From Peromyscus leucopus (Eukaryota > Chordata > Mammalia > Rodentia > Cricetidae), in NCBI RefSeq assembly GCF_004664715.2, contig NC_051069.1, positions 77,770,647-77,834,646 of the forward strand: DNA of 64,000 nucleotides, read 5' to 3'. Below the pieces are notes generated by a model that worked only from the letters and a program-made list of their open reading frames with translations, did no database searches and was not told where the DNA came from. Below, in pieces: positions 13,377-24,539 of this stretch (the stretch's first letter is position 1; each line of letters begins with the position of its first letter). Made by a program: the position numbers and the translations under genes.

Positions 13377-13893
13377 TTAAAAATCACTTGGTACTGGACT
13401 GCAGATTTGCCCCATGGAGAAGTAAGGCCAGACAGGGTTTTTGAAGGTGCCAGGAGGGTACTTGTATATCAGGGAACTCTTGGCAACATTCATAAAACTT
13501 AAACATCCCTCCTCACAATCAAGAAACACACCAACTCGGCCCAGTGGCTTCTCTATATAGTGCTGGAATACTGGGCATGTGGTGAGGAGGCTGTAATGAT
13601 TACCCTCCTTCACACACACAAGAAGAAATGCACCTTCAGGTTCAATCAGTTGTTCTCTATTCCTTAACAGGGAATGCTTACAGACCCCTATAGCCCAGTC
13701 CCAAGAGTCCTTCAAATTAATCTCCCAGTAATATTTCCCTAAGATGAAGCTCTGTGATCTCCAGTAAGCAGAATAGCATCCAGCATAATCCGCAGATGTA
13801 TCTTTATGGTGAGGTCTGAAGCTCAATCTTCTCATCGCATTAAAGAGGTTTATCTTGTGTTGGATGTGGTTACGTTTGGTAAGGAAATGTGCA
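13377..13893 (-). pseudogene. TRIM43-like copy 1, exon 6: PRY-SPRY (B30.2)
   Basis: Acceptor TTTCTTCCCACAG immediately precedes 13893. From the internal ATG at 13835 the frame is open for 152 codons to the TAA at 13377. It contains B30.2 landmarks: YYWEINLKDSWDWAIGVCK (the SPRY-like W-E-x-x and WxIGVC motifs), a GVFLDCEEGCLSFMN core strand, and the C-terminal PVWPYFSMG. This domain binds substrates or partners in TRIM proteins. Between the acceptor and the ATG it is one base shorter than copy 2 (58 against 59 bases), which puts the open SPRY frame out of phase with exon 5. Confidence 0.9.
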
Positions 13894-14708
13894 CTGTGGG
13901 AAGAAACAACGTTAGCTAAAATGACCGTTTACATTTCTCAGGTGAGTGAGGTCCATAGAGTCTTCGAGATTTTAAAAAGAGAAGGCTAATACCTGAGGTT
14001 AAATTTGGCTCAAATACACCAAGGTCAAGAATTTCCACCAGAAAAGAGTGGTAGCATGCTGAAAAGTTTTTTGAAAATTTTAGATGCTGTAGAGGAGGGA
14101 ATCTCAACCTATTTCTGTCAGGTAACTTTTAATTACACCTGCCTAAGGGAAGATGTGTGCATTGCAACAAGGGCCAGAGCAAAGGCTGTGCTCATGGATC
14201 TACATGAAAAGTTATGTTTTGTAGATATAAGTAGTGATAACTTTCATATTGGTGTTTTCATTGGCATCTAACTGAGCATATTTACACTCAAGGAGAATGT
14301 AAATATGCTCTAGAAGTGGATTCCTGTATGTATCTGTCCTCCTTTAACCTCTGGTTCCTCTGATACTCTTTCTCTGTGAGGTTACAACTGACTTTTAGTT
14401 CTAACAGCGGGATTTAGACACTGCCTCATGTCCTATCAATATGTTTCATTTTCATTGCTCATGATACATGGCTTTGTCTGTTAAGTTATTTTATGATTCT
14501 TTTTGGTTCCTTTGATAATAAGGTCTGTGTATTTGTCCTAGACTGGCATAGAACTCGATATGTTCACCAGACAATCCTCAATCTCATTGGCAGTACTCCA
14601 TACACTAGGTTTTTGATGTTGGGATTACTAGTGTGCACCTCTTTATCTTGTGTATTTTTTAATCTATGGAGTAAAATGCAATGTAAGAAATTAAATTTTA
14701 ACACATTG

Positions 14709-14904
14709 AAAGGAAAATATCGCCAGGCGGTGGTGGCGCACGCCTTTAATCCCAGAACTCGGGAGGCAGAGGCAGGCAGATCTCTGTGAGTTCGAGGCGA
14801 GCCTGGGCTACCAAGTGAGTTCCAGGAAGGCACAAAGCTACACAGAGAAACCCTGTCTCGAAAAAACAAAAAAATAAATAAATAAATAAATAAAGGAAAA
14901 TATC
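14709..14904 (+). repeat. B1 SINE with 13-bp target-site duplication
   Basis: B1 body 14722 to about 14865 plus AAAT tail, flanked by AAAGGAAAATATC at 14709-14721 and 14892-14904. The matching position in TRIM copy 2 (about 27156-27168) has a single uninterrupted AAAGGAAAATATTC, so the insertion post-dates the duplication. Confidence 0.95.
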
Positions 14905-15178
14905 AAATATTTTTATGACTGGTTACAATTTCTTTTGAATTATACGGTCCAGAGTTAAATAATCATTCTATTCAATAAACAACGGATACTCTCTTTTCAG
15001 CCACTATTACATACCACATGATATTAGTTTGCATTCCATTTATTGGTCTGTTTGTCAGATGACCATGTGATTCAATAACAATACAAAGTTACTTACCTAT
15101 ACATATTTCTGGGTGTTTGCAAAGGTTTTCTCATTATTGAAGGGTACCTCTGGTCATTTCATCAGTGGAGACACTCAC

Positions 15179-15281
15179 CTTAGAACAGGTTGTAACTTTG
15201 AGTCAGTCCAGTGATGGATAGGGCATTCAGTTCTGTCTTAATAGGCTGCGGCATGCTCAGCTGAGCTGCATTGACTCACTC
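15179..15281 (-). pseudogene. TRIM43-like copy 1, exon 5 (frameshifted)
   Basis: Bounded by a CTTTCAG acceptor and a GTGAGT donor. It is 103 bp against 98 bp in copy 2. The extra five bases are a CTCAG/CTGAG near-tandem insertion that brings a TGA into frame after SESMQLS. Even with that ignored, the final codon before the donor is TAA where copy 2 has CAA. These two lesions make copy 1 clearly non-coding downstream of exon 4. Confidence 0.85.
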
Positions 15282-15330
15282 CTGAAAGGAAAAGAAAATA
15301 TTGACCTCTGTGGGGCTACAGATATCACAC

Positions 15331-15510
15331 ACAGTAATTAGGAAAAGCTTCATTCCAAGTTCAGCCAAACACCTCAGGTTACACAAGCCTGACAACTTGA
15401 GTTCAATCCTGGGAACCCTTGATGGAAAGAGAAGTTGTCCCCTGAAAGTTATCCTCTGACCTGCACACAAGTGCATGTACATGCACACACATTCACACAC
15501 ACAGAAAAAT
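15331..15510 (+). repeat. RSINE1/B4-like SINE in TRIM copy 1
   Basis: Contains AAGCCTGACAACTTGAGTTC and CTGACCTGCACACAAGTGC with a CA-rich end. The same element occurs at the matching place in copy 2 (27620-27800), so it was there before the duplication. Confidence 0.65.
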
Positions 15511-15659
15511 AACATAACATATAAAAGAATCCCCAAAACATCACATTAAAGCAAGTGAGTGTTTTCTATATAAAAGACATCTGCACTTTCCTAAGGCAAC
15601 TTGGACAATTTTATAGCATATTTCAGGGTGTCCTGTCTTGCACTGATGGTTAAACTCAC

Positions 15660-15682
15660 CTTCTGAAAATGTCATCCAAACC
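15660..15682 (-). pseudogene. TRIM43-like copy 1, exon 4 (23-bp microexon)
   Basis: 23 bp between TTTGCAG and GTGAGT, encoding GLDDIFR plus two bases. 23 bp is the usual length of this TRIM exon. Confidence 0.85.
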
Positions 15683-16400
15683 CTGCAAAGTAAACTAGAA
15701 AAACTTAGACATCTGAAGAAATGAAATACAGTGTCTGTATCGAAAGTTCATATAAATGTCAATCACTATCACACCAGTCTATCCTGGTAAATTATATTCA
15801 TGTCTTAAGATAATGACAAACAAATGGATTAGCAGAACTCAAATTCTTGATGAAATCAGACTGGAGAGTCAAATTTGAGAAAAACATAGGTATCGACTGT
15901 ACATTGCTTTTGAACCCCTACCTGTCTGCAAAGGTAACTTTTTATGTCTACAAACCATAGGGATACTTTAGCTATGGATACTTCAAAAGGGTGGCCTAAG
16001 CCCTGCATGGTGCTTCACATGTGTATTTCAGAATTGCAGGGTTAGAGAAATGAGCATTATTCTGAGATGCAATGTATCATTTACTACCAAGTAGGATCCT
16101 TTCTCAAAATGCCAACCTCCTCAAGGACTCTCAAAAACACAGTGCTCAAACAGAAGAAATTAAGCCATAGGTTACTTTAATATTGTGCACAATATATAAG
16201 TAGAGGTAAAGAATGTTGGAAACAGAAATTACTGAATTTCAGTTATCAGAAAAGCAAGGCACAAAAGCCAAAAGTTAAGACATAATCCCTGGAGAATCTA
16301 TGAAAACAGTTTCAAAAAGCTTTTTCTTTCAAGACTATTACAGAATTTTGTTTCTCCAGAAAATTTGTGAAAAGAAACTCCCTTTAAAAATGCAGGATAT

Positions 16401-16579
16401 GAGCTCCCAGCCTGCCCCTGACTTCCCTTCTGGTCCAGAGAGTCTGCCCCCGACTTCCCTTCTGGACCAGAGAGTTGGACAAGAGAACTCCCTTTTGGAC
16501 AAGAGAGAGAGTCTTCCTGAATCTGTCAGCTCTTTCTGAAACAAGTACACTGATAAGACGAAGAAGGAACCACAAGGAG
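16401..16579 (+). promoter_or_regulatory. L1-A 5' UTR with about 32-bp tandem units
   Basis: About three tandem units of roughly 32 bp (about 16411-16505), each with GACTTCCCTTCTGG-like and CCAGAGAG/ACAAGAGAG motifs. The 5' UTR is much shorter than those of L1-B and L1-C in this window, so it may be 5'-truncated. Promoter activity is inferred from position only. Confidence 0.6.
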
Positions 16580-17671
16580 ATGGGCAGACGTCAAGGCAGA
16601 AGTACATACAGCAAAATGAAGAGCAATACAGCATCACCAGAACCTAGCCCGCCTCCAACATCTAGACCTGAACACCAAAAATTGGAAGAAGCAGAAGAAA
16701 GTAGCCTTATGAGTAACTTCATGAAGAAGGTAGAGGCTTGTGTAGAGGAAAAGACAAGAAAATTGGAAGAACGCTGTAAACAACTAGAGGAAAGGGCAAA
16801 CAAATTAGAAGAAAACAATAAAGCCCTCCAAGAAAACAATAAAGTCCTGGAAGAAAACATTAAAGTCCTGGAAGAAAACAATAAAGCACTGAAAGAAAAT
16901 CATGAAAAAGCAATGGAACAAACAAAGGAAACAGTCCAAGAACTGAAAAGGGAAATTGAAAAAATAAAGAAGACACAAACAGAGGGAATGCTGGAAATAG
17001 AAAACCTGAGTAAAAGATCAGGAACTTCGGATGCAAGTATAACCAACAGAATGCAAGAGGTGGAAGAGAGGATTTCTGGCATTGAAGATACAGTAGAAGA
17101 AATAGTTTCATCAGTCGAAGGAAACACTAAAGCCAACAAAGTCATGAACCAAAATGTCCAAGAAATCTGGGACACCATGAAAAGACCAAACCTACGAATT
17201 ATAGGGATAGAAGAAGGTGAAGAATACCAACTCAAAGGCACAGAAAATATATTCAACAAAATTATAGAAGAAAACTTTCCCAACTTAAAGAAGTAAATGC
17301 CTATGAAGATACAAGAAGCCTATAGAACACCAAACAGACGAGACACCCAAAAAAAGTCCCCTCGACACATAATAATTAAACAACTAAATGTACAGAATAA
17401 AGAAAGAATATTAAGAGCAGCCAAGGAAAAAGGTCAAGTGACCTATAAAGGTAAACCCATCAGAATAACACCCGATTTCTCAATGGAGACTTTGAAAGCC
17501 AGAAGGACCTGGACAGATGTAATGCAGACACTAAGAAACCATGGATGTCAGCCCAGACTAATATACCCAGCAAAACTTTCAATCATCATAGACGGAAGGA
17601 ACAAGACATTCGAAGACAAAGCCAGATTTAAACAATACCTATCCACAAACCCAGCCTACAGAAAGCACTAG
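16580..17671 (+). pseudogene. L1-A ORF1 (RNA-binding ORF1p), one nonsense codon
   Basis: Start chosen at the ATG of MGRRQGRSTYSKMKSN, the usual rodent ORF1 start region. An in-phase ATG 35 codons upstream (16475) reads through the 5' UTR. The N-terminal half has a long coiled coil (about residues 45-150) with tandem 7-residue units such as LEENNKA and LQENNKV. The C-terminal half has the RRM and basic CTD (RRTWTDVMQTLRNHGCQPRL). A single TAA at 17294-17296 (codon 239) interrupts it. The context NLKK-stop-MPMKIQEAYRTP indicates a GAA-to-TAA change. ORF1p normally trimerises and coats L1 RNA. The truncated product would lack most of its RNA-binding part. Confidence 0.93.
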
Positions 17672-17792
17672 AAGGAAAATTCCAACCGAAAGAAGTCAGA
17701 TACACACTCGAAAACACAGGCAATAGATAAAGCCACAACAGTAAACCCCAAAGAAGAGAAGTACACACACACTACCACCAAAAATAACAGGG

Positions 17793-20700
17793 ATGAACAA
17801 TCACTGGTCGTTAATATCCCTTAATATCAACGGACTTAATTCACCTATAAAAAGACATAGACTTACAGAATGGATACGAAAGCAGAACCCAACTTTCTGC
17901 AGCATACAAGAAACACATCTCAAATTCAAAGACAGACACTACCTAAGAATAAAAGGCTGGAAAAAGACTTTCCAATCAAATGGTCTTAAGAAACAAGCAG
18001 GGTAGCCATCCTGATATCCAACAAAATAGACTTCAAACTAAAATCAATCAAAAGAGATAAAGAAGGACATTACATATTCATCACAGGAAAGATCCACCAA
18101 GATGAAGTTTCAATTCTGAACATTTATGCCCCAAACACAAGGGCACCCACATATGTAAAAGAAACATTACTAAAGCTTAAACCACATATAAAACCCCACA
18201 CATTAATAGTGGGAGATCTCAACACCCCACTTTCACCACTGGACAGATCTCCCAAATCGAAACTTAACAGAGAAATAAAGGACTTAACTGATGTCATGAC
18301 CCAATTGGACCTAATAGATATCTACAGAACATTCCATCCTAACAAGAAAGAATATACATTCTTCTCAGCACCCCATGGAACTTTCTCTAAAATCAACCAC
18401 ATACTTGGCCACAAAGCAAATCTCAACAGATACAAAACAATTGGAATAACCTCCTGTGTTCTATCAGACCACCATGGGTTAAAGTTAGATCTCAACAACA
18501 ACAAAAACTACAGAAAACCTACAATCTCATGGAAACTGAATAATGCTCAACTGAATCACCAATGGGTTAAGGAAGAAATAAAGAAAGAAATTAAAGACTT
18601 CCTAGAGATCAACGAAAATGAGGACACCACATACCCAAACTTATGGGACACTATGAAAGTAGTGTTAAGAGGGAAATTCATAGCACTAAATGCCCACATA
18701 AAGAAGTTGGAGAAATCTCACACTAGTCACTTAACAGGACACCTGAAAGCTCTAGAACAAGAAGAAGCAAAGTCTCCCAGGAAGAATAGACGCCAGGAAA
18801 TTATCAAAGTGAGAGGTGAAATTAATAAATTAGAAACTAAGAGAATAATACAAAAAATTAATGAAACAAAGAGTTGGTTCTTTGAGGAAATCAACAAGAT
18901 AGACAAGCCCTTATCCAAACTAACCAAAAGACAGAGAGAGAGTATCCAAATCAACAAAATTAGAAATGAAAAGGGGGACATAACAACAGACATTGAGGAA
19001 ATCCAGAGAATTATAAGGTCATATTTCAAAAACCTCTACTCCACAAAACTGGAAAACCCAAAAGAAATGGACATTTTTCTGGATAAGTACCACATACCTA
19101 AGCTAAATCAAGACCAGATAAACTATTTAAATAGCCCAATAACCCCTAAGGAAATAGAAACAGTCATTAAAAGTCTCCCAACCAAAAAAAGCCCAGGACC
19201 AGATGGTTTCAGCACAGAATTCTACCAGATCTTCAAAGAAGAGTTAATACCAATACTCTCTAAATTGTTCCACATAATAGAAACAGAAGGAACATTACCA
19301 AACTCCTTTTATGAGGCTACAATTACCCTGATTCCTAAACCAAACAAGGATACAACAAAGAAAGAGAACTACAGACCGATCTCCCTCATGAACATTGATG
19401 CAAAAATACTCAATAAAATATTGGCAAACAGACTCCAAGAACACATCAGAACAATTATCCACCATGATCAAGTAGACTTCATCCCAGGGATGCAAGGGTG
19501 GTTCAACATACGAAAGTCCATCAATGTAATACACCATATAAACAAACTCAAAGAAAAAAACCACATGATCATCTCACTAGATGCAGAAAAGGCATTTGAC
19601 AAAATCCAGCACCCCTTCATGATAAAAGTCTTGGAGCGATCAGGAATACAGGGAACATACCTAAACATAATAAAGGCAATATATAGCAAACCAACAGCCA
19701 ACATCAAATTAAATGGAGAGAAACTCAAAGCAATTCCACTAAAATCAGGAACGAGGCAAGGCTGTCCACTCTCCCATACTTATTCAATATAGTACTTGAA
19801 GTTCTAGCCAGAGCAATAAGACAACATAAGGAGATTAAGGGGATACAAATTGGAAAGGAAGAAGTCAAGCTTTCCCTATTTGCAGATGACATGATAGTAT
19901 ACTTGAGTGACCCCAAAGATTCCACCCAGGAATTGATAAAGCTTATAAACACCTTCAGCAACATAGCAGGATACAAGATCAACTCAAAAAAATCAGTAGC
20001 CTTCCTATATACAATGGACAAAGAAGCTGAGAAGGCAATTAGAGATACATCACCCTTTACAATAGCCAAAAATGACATAAAATACCTTGGGGTAATACTA
20101 ACCAAGCAAGTGAAGGACCTATATGACAAGAACTTTAAGTCCCTGAAAAAAGAAATTGAAGAAGATGTCAGAAAATGGAAAGATCTCCCATGCTCATGGA
20201 TAGGCAGGACCAACATAGTAAAAATGGCAATCTTACCAAAAGCAATCTACAGATTCAATGCAATCCCCATCAAAATACCAACACAATTCTTCACAGACCT
20301 GGAAAGAATAATACTCAACTTCATATGGAAAAACAAAAAACCCAGAATAGCTAAAAGAAACCTGTACAATAAAACAACTTCTGGAGGCATCACAATCCCT
20401 AACTTCAAGCTCTACTATAGAGCTACAGTAATATAAACAGCTTGGTATTGGCATAAAAACCGACATGTGGACCAATGGAATCGAATTGAAGACCCTGACA
20501 TTAACCCACACACCTATGGACATATAATTTTTGACAAAGAAGCCAAAAGTGTACAATGGAAAAAAGAAAGCATCTTCAACAAATGGTGCTGGCATAACTG
20601 GATATCAACGTGTAGAAGGCTGCAAATAGATCCATATCTGTCACCGTGCACAAAACTTAAGTCCAAGTGGATCAAAGACCTCAACATAAATCCAGCTACT

Positions 20701-21606
20701 CTAAACCTGCTAGAAGAGAAAGTAGGAAGTAATCTTGAACGCATTGGCATAGGAGATCACTTCCTAAATATAACACCAGTAGCGCAGACACTGAGACAAA
20801 CAATCAATCAATGGGACCTCCTGAAACTGAGAAGCTTTTGTAGAGCAAAGGATATGGTCAACAAGGCAAAGCGACAGCCTACTGAATGGGAAAAGATCTT
20901 CACCAACCCCACAGGTGACAGAGGACTGATATCCAGAATATATAAGGAACTCAAGAAATTAGACATCAAAACGACCAACAGTCCAATTGAGAAATGGGCT
21001 TTAGAATTAAACAGAGAATTCTCAATAGAGGAAACTCAAATGGCTGAAAGACATTTAAGAAATTGCTCAACATCCCTAATCATCAGGGAAATGCAAATCA
21101 AAACAACTCTGAGATACCACCTTACGCCTGTCAGAATGGCTAAGATCAAAAACACTGAAGACACTTTATGCTGGAGAGGTTGTGGAGCTAGAGGAACTCT
21201 CCTCCACTGCTGGTGGCAATGCAAGCTTGTACAACCACTTTGGAAATCAATATGGCGCTTTCTTAGAAAATTGGGAATCAATCTCCCCCAAGATCCAGCT
21301 ATACCACTCCTGGGCATATATCCAAGAAATGCTCAATCATACCACAAGAGCACTTGCTCAGCTATGTTCATATCAGCATTGTTTGTAATAGCCAAAACCT
21401 GGAAACAACCTAGATGCCCTTCAACTGAAGAATGGATAAATAAATTGTGGCACATATACACAATGGAATACTACTCAGCAGAGAAAAACAATGACATCAT
21501 ACGGTTTGCAGACAAATGGATGGATCTAGAAAAAATCATCCTGAGTGAGGTGACCCAGACTCAGAAAGACAAATATGGTATGTACCCACTCATAGGAAGA
21601 TACTAG
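17793..21606 (+). pseudogene. L1-A ORF2 (endonuclease and reverse transcriptase), three lesions
   Basis: About 1,270 codons. The endonuclease starts NNHWSLISLNINGLNSPIKR with catalytic-site motifs [18 protein letters not shown] and SDHHGLKLD. The RT domain includes [31 protein letters not shown] and FADD (19879-19890). The Cys-rich C-terminus ends near MYPLIGRY. Lesions: a one-base deletion at 18000-18003 (GGG where the frame needs GGGG), another at about 19773-19776 (CCC for CCCC), and a TAA at 20434-20436 in place of a lysine codon. ORF2p normally nicks target DNA and reverse-transcribes L1 and SINE RNA. Confidence 0.93.
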
Positions 21607-22526
21607 ATGTGGAACAAGGATGACTGAACTGCTACTCACATCACCAGTGAGGCTACCTGGAAAATGGGACCCCAAAAAAGACATGGAGAAATGGATGAGA
21701 TCTACATGAACAGCCTGGTCATGAGTGGGAACAATGAAGAGCGACGGTCGAGGGAAAGAGAGTGGGAGATCCTAGCTGGATCAAGAAAAGAGAGGGAGAA
21801 CAACGAATAGGAGACCATGGTAAATGAAGACACATGAAAAGGGGAGGAAGCAGAGAGCTAGGGAGGCCCACGGAGATCCACAAAGATACCGCCAGAAAAG
21901 ACTGCTGGCAATGGACGAGAGACGGCAGGAACTGACCTACTCCGGTGATGGGATGGCCAGACACCCTGTTAGTTGTGCCATAAACCCCATCCAAGGAAGG
22001 TCTGAGGAATCTGGATGCAGACATCCACGGCTGGGCCCCTGGTGGAGCACTGGGAGTCTAATTAGTGAGAAAGAAGAGGGTTTATATGAGCGAGAATTGT
22101 TGAAGCCAGGGTTGGATAAAGCACAGGGACAAATAGCCAAACGAATGGAAGCACAGGATCTATGAACCAAAGGCTGAGGGGCCCCCAACTGCATCAGGCC
22201 CCTGAACGGGTGAGACAGTCATTTGGCTTGATCTGTTTGGGAGGCAGCCGTGTGTTGGTGCCGGGTCCTGGGCTTGTTGCATGAGTTGGCTGTTTGAATC
22301 CTGGGACATATGCAGGGACACTTGGCTCGGTCCGGGAGGGGGGGACTGGTCCTGGCTGGACTGAGTCTACCAGGTCGATCCCGGTCCTCGGGGGAGACCT
22401 TGATCTGGAGGAGGTGGGAATGGGGGGTGGGATGGGGGAGGGGGAGGGGGGTGAGAGTGGGAGAACAGGGGATTCTGTGGCTATTATGTTGAACTAAATG
22501 ATGTTGTAAAATAAATTTACTTAAAA
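21607..22526 (+). other. L1-A 3' UTR with G-rich polypurine tract
   Basis: From the ORF2 stop to the A tail. About 22405-22470 is a G-rich stretch of GGGGG and GGGAGG runs, typical of rodent L1 3' UTRs and able in principle to form G-quadruplexes. Confidence 0.9.
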
Positions 22527-22621
22527 AAAAATGCAGGATATATTGAAAGCTATCTTAGTATAACAATCACCACTGTGGGCCTAAGTCAATAAAGCCTCTT
22601 CCTGCACTTCTCCATGCTCAC

Positions 22622-22852
22622 CTGCAGCAGGACCACATATGGCTCCTGGGACATTGCCATCAGCTCCTGATATATTACTCTTAGTTCTTTTCTCTTTTGG
22701 ACCATCATGGCTTCACTTGTCCTGAGTTTCTCTAAAACACATTGGCCTTCATTTCTCATAGACTCAATGTGTTTCTCTTCCTCTTCACAGAGGAGTGGAT
22801 GTAGCTTTCTATACTCTGTCCTGATCATTTCTTCCCGAAAAGTCAAATAGTC
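22622..22852 (-). pseudogene. TRIM43-like copy 1, exon 3: coiled coil
   Basis: 231 bp (77 codons) between TTTCTTCAG and GTGAGC, fully open. It carries the charged helical stretch EEEEKHIESMRNEGQ and KLRTSEAMMVQKRKELR of the TRIM coiled coil, which dimerises these proteins. It is nearly identical to the exon in copy 2. Confidence 0.9.
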
Positions 22853-23404
22853 CTGAAGAAAAAAAGACATTCCCAATCATATTTGCAAAGTATTTTGTCC
22901 TCCCTCATTCCATCCTCCTATGCTTAAATTCCACAAATGACTTGTATAACTCTGATGCATATACTCTGATTGACTGTCTTCACATCTCAGAAAAGGTAAA
23001 TGCCTTCGTTCCATTTATTTCTTCCTTATTAATTACACAAGCAATCCAGCCCTAAGATGCATTTACACCTATATGACAGGTGCAGAGCTGCCTGAAAAAA
23101 AGATTGATCATTCATATGTTCACAAAGTTATGAAACTCTGCATGTAGTAATTAGAATTCATGGTGTAGTCATAAAGTCTAACGCAGTGTGCAGAACCATC
23201 AGCAATTCACTCATTCGTCCCAGACTCTTCTGCCAGAGGCAGACCATTCTTTCCAAGAACAGGAACTTATTATACACTCAGAATTACAGGTGAGCAGGAC
23301 ACATATTCCAAGTATCCTATCCTAGGACTTATATTCAAATCTTGAATGGTGAATTTTGAAAGTATCTGCATCAAGCAGATTTTAAGCATGGTTCTCATAC
23401 TCAC

Positions 23405-23499
23405 CATCCAAAGAGTTTTCATTCTGTTCTCTGCCTCTAAATTCTCCTGATTTCTTGGACCTTCTCCCATAAAGATGCCATTTGCTTTAAAAGTCTATC
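23405..23499 (-). pseudogene. TRIM43-like copy 1, exon 2 (one base short)
   Basis: 95 bp between a TTTATAG acceptor and a GTGAGT donor. Copy 2 has 96 bp. The missing base is in an A run (GAAAT against GAAAAT) after LWEKVQE, and the shifted frame meets TAG. Because it is a homopolymer indel, a sequencing or assembly error is possible here, unlike the exon-5 lesions. Confidence 0.85.
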
Positions 23500-24023
23500 C
23501 TATAAAAAATCAATGAATGTCAATTTTGAAAAATATAATTGATTGACAGACTCTTTGGCAATTAATACAATTATTGTAGTGAAAGTACCAGAATTAAAAT
23601 TATCCTCCATTTTTTTTCTTTTCATAACTATGAATTTTAGATTAGAACACAGAATTAGAAAATGCAGCTTCCCCTTTTGCTCATGTATATTGATGAATAA
23701 TTTTGATTACATGCTTGGCTGTACCTGACACCAATGTACTTTTTCGAATTTAGTCTCCAGCCATAGACACTTTTAAAGATAGGAAGTTGGTATTGCACTT
23801 TCAGTGACCTGGGCATAATGTATCATAAAATACAATTGATCTTTATACTCATCGGTCTCCCAAAGGATGTTTACAGTCCTAATCATCCTTTCTTCATTAG
23901 CTGTTATTAAAGGTACACCATTCTGAAAACAGTGTCTTTGTCAATATGAGGACCAGTATCTTCCTGTGGTTTGCTAAGCCTACCTCTCTCCAGCTTGCAA
24001 GTTCTCTCAGAAGCATCACTTAC

Positions 24024-24431
24024 CATTTGATCCTCAGCAGCTGCTTCAATGGGACAGTGTCTGTGTCCTCTGTGCTCATGGGAGTTAGAGCAGAGTTGAC
24101 AGAGGAAGAGCCTATTGTCAGCACAGAAGATCCTCTTAGTATCCTTGTGGGTCACACACTTATGCGCCTCAGAGCTCAGGTCCTTCATGAGGCTGGCTTG
24201 TCTGACAATGGTCACCAGCTTCTTCAGAACAATGTTGGTTCGCCATTCCTTCCAATATTGTTCCCTACACATAGGGCATTGGAAAGGAGGTTGGAAGTCT
24301 TCCCAGGAAAGTTGGAGGCAGGCTCGACAGAAGCTGTGACCACAGCTTATGGTGACTGGATCTGTCAGGCAGCTCAGGTGGATGAAGCAGGTAAGTTCTT
24401 TCAGGAAGGCCTGTGAAATGTCTGACTCCAT
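24024..24431 (-). pseudogene. TRIM43-like copy 1, exon 1: RING finger and B-box 2
   Basis: Open from ATG at 24431 for 136 codons to the donor GTAAGT (24023 downward), phase 0. The RING (residues 15-55) has C15, then H18 where the second zinc cysteine is expected, C30, H32, C35, C38, C52 and C55. B-box 2 (residues 92-125) has C92, H95, C103, C111, C114, H120, H123 and H125. The order matches the TRIM43/TRIM64 group. I chose this start because it aligns with the MxSDxxxAFxKELTC start common in that family. An A41 tract lies 60 bp upstream. Confidence 0.9.
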
Positions 24432-24485
24432 TTTTCTGAAGGAAGAAAAGCAGAATTGCTATTATTTGACCCCAGAGAAGCCAGA

Positions 24486-24491
<6 letters not shown>

Positions 24492-24532
<41 letters not shown>
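24492..24532. repeat. A41 homopolymer
   Basis: 41 consecutive adenines on the plus strand (T41 in the transcription direction of TRIM copy 1), about 60 bp upstream of its start codon. Confidence 0.98.
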
Positions 24533-24538
<6 letters not shown>

Positions 24539-24539
24539 C

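Larger units (their letters stand above)
16401..22526 (+). mobile_element. L1 retrotransposon A, near full length (6.1 kb)
   Basis: Bounded by a perfect 15-bp target-site duplication AAAAATGCAGGATAT (16386-16400 and 22527-22541). Order: short 5' UTR of about 180 bp, ORF1, a 121-bp spacer, ORF2, a roughly 0.9-kb 3' UTR with G-rich polypurine, and a short A tail. Inserted antisense in intron 3 of TRIM copy 1. The matching position in copy 2 (about 28665-28680) is an empty site. Divergence is low, but both ORFs carry disabling changes, so it cannot move by itself. Confidence 0.97.
13377..24431 (-). pseudogene. TRIM43-like gene copy 1 (whole locus, six exons)
   Basis: Six minus-strand exons have the layout and lengths of the TRIM43/TRIM49/TRIM64 group: RING plus B-box (24024-24431, 408 bp), 95 bp (23405-23499, family 96), 231 bp (22622-22852), 23 bp (15660-15682), 103 bp (15179-15281) and B30.2 (13377-13893). 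The family are E3-ubiquitin-ligase-type proteins expressed in early embryos and germ line. The RING reads [13 protein letters not shown] in the style of TRIM43. The copy is dead. There is a one-base deletion in exon 2 (early TAG), a 5-bp tandem insertion in exon 5 (TGA), a TAA at the end of exon 5, and a one-base deletion near the start of exon 6 relative to copy 2. Intron 3 contains an antisense L1. Exons 1 and 3 and most of exon 6 remain open, so inactivation looks recent. Confidence 0.88.

Noticed and set aside
14005..14271. Plus-strand 88-codon frame
   Set aside because: It lies antisense to the intron next to the TRIM SPRY exon. The paralogous sequence in copy 2 (about 26250-26530) does not keep the frame open.
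16338..17283. Several 60-130-codon minus-strand frames over L1-A ORF1
   Set aside because: Antisense shadows of the A-rich ORF1, with no independent features.
22412..22470. G-quadruplex-like tract as a regulatory element
   Set aside because: It is the standard polypurine tract of rodent L1 3' UTRs and recurs in the other L1s (6920-6960, 30700-30745).
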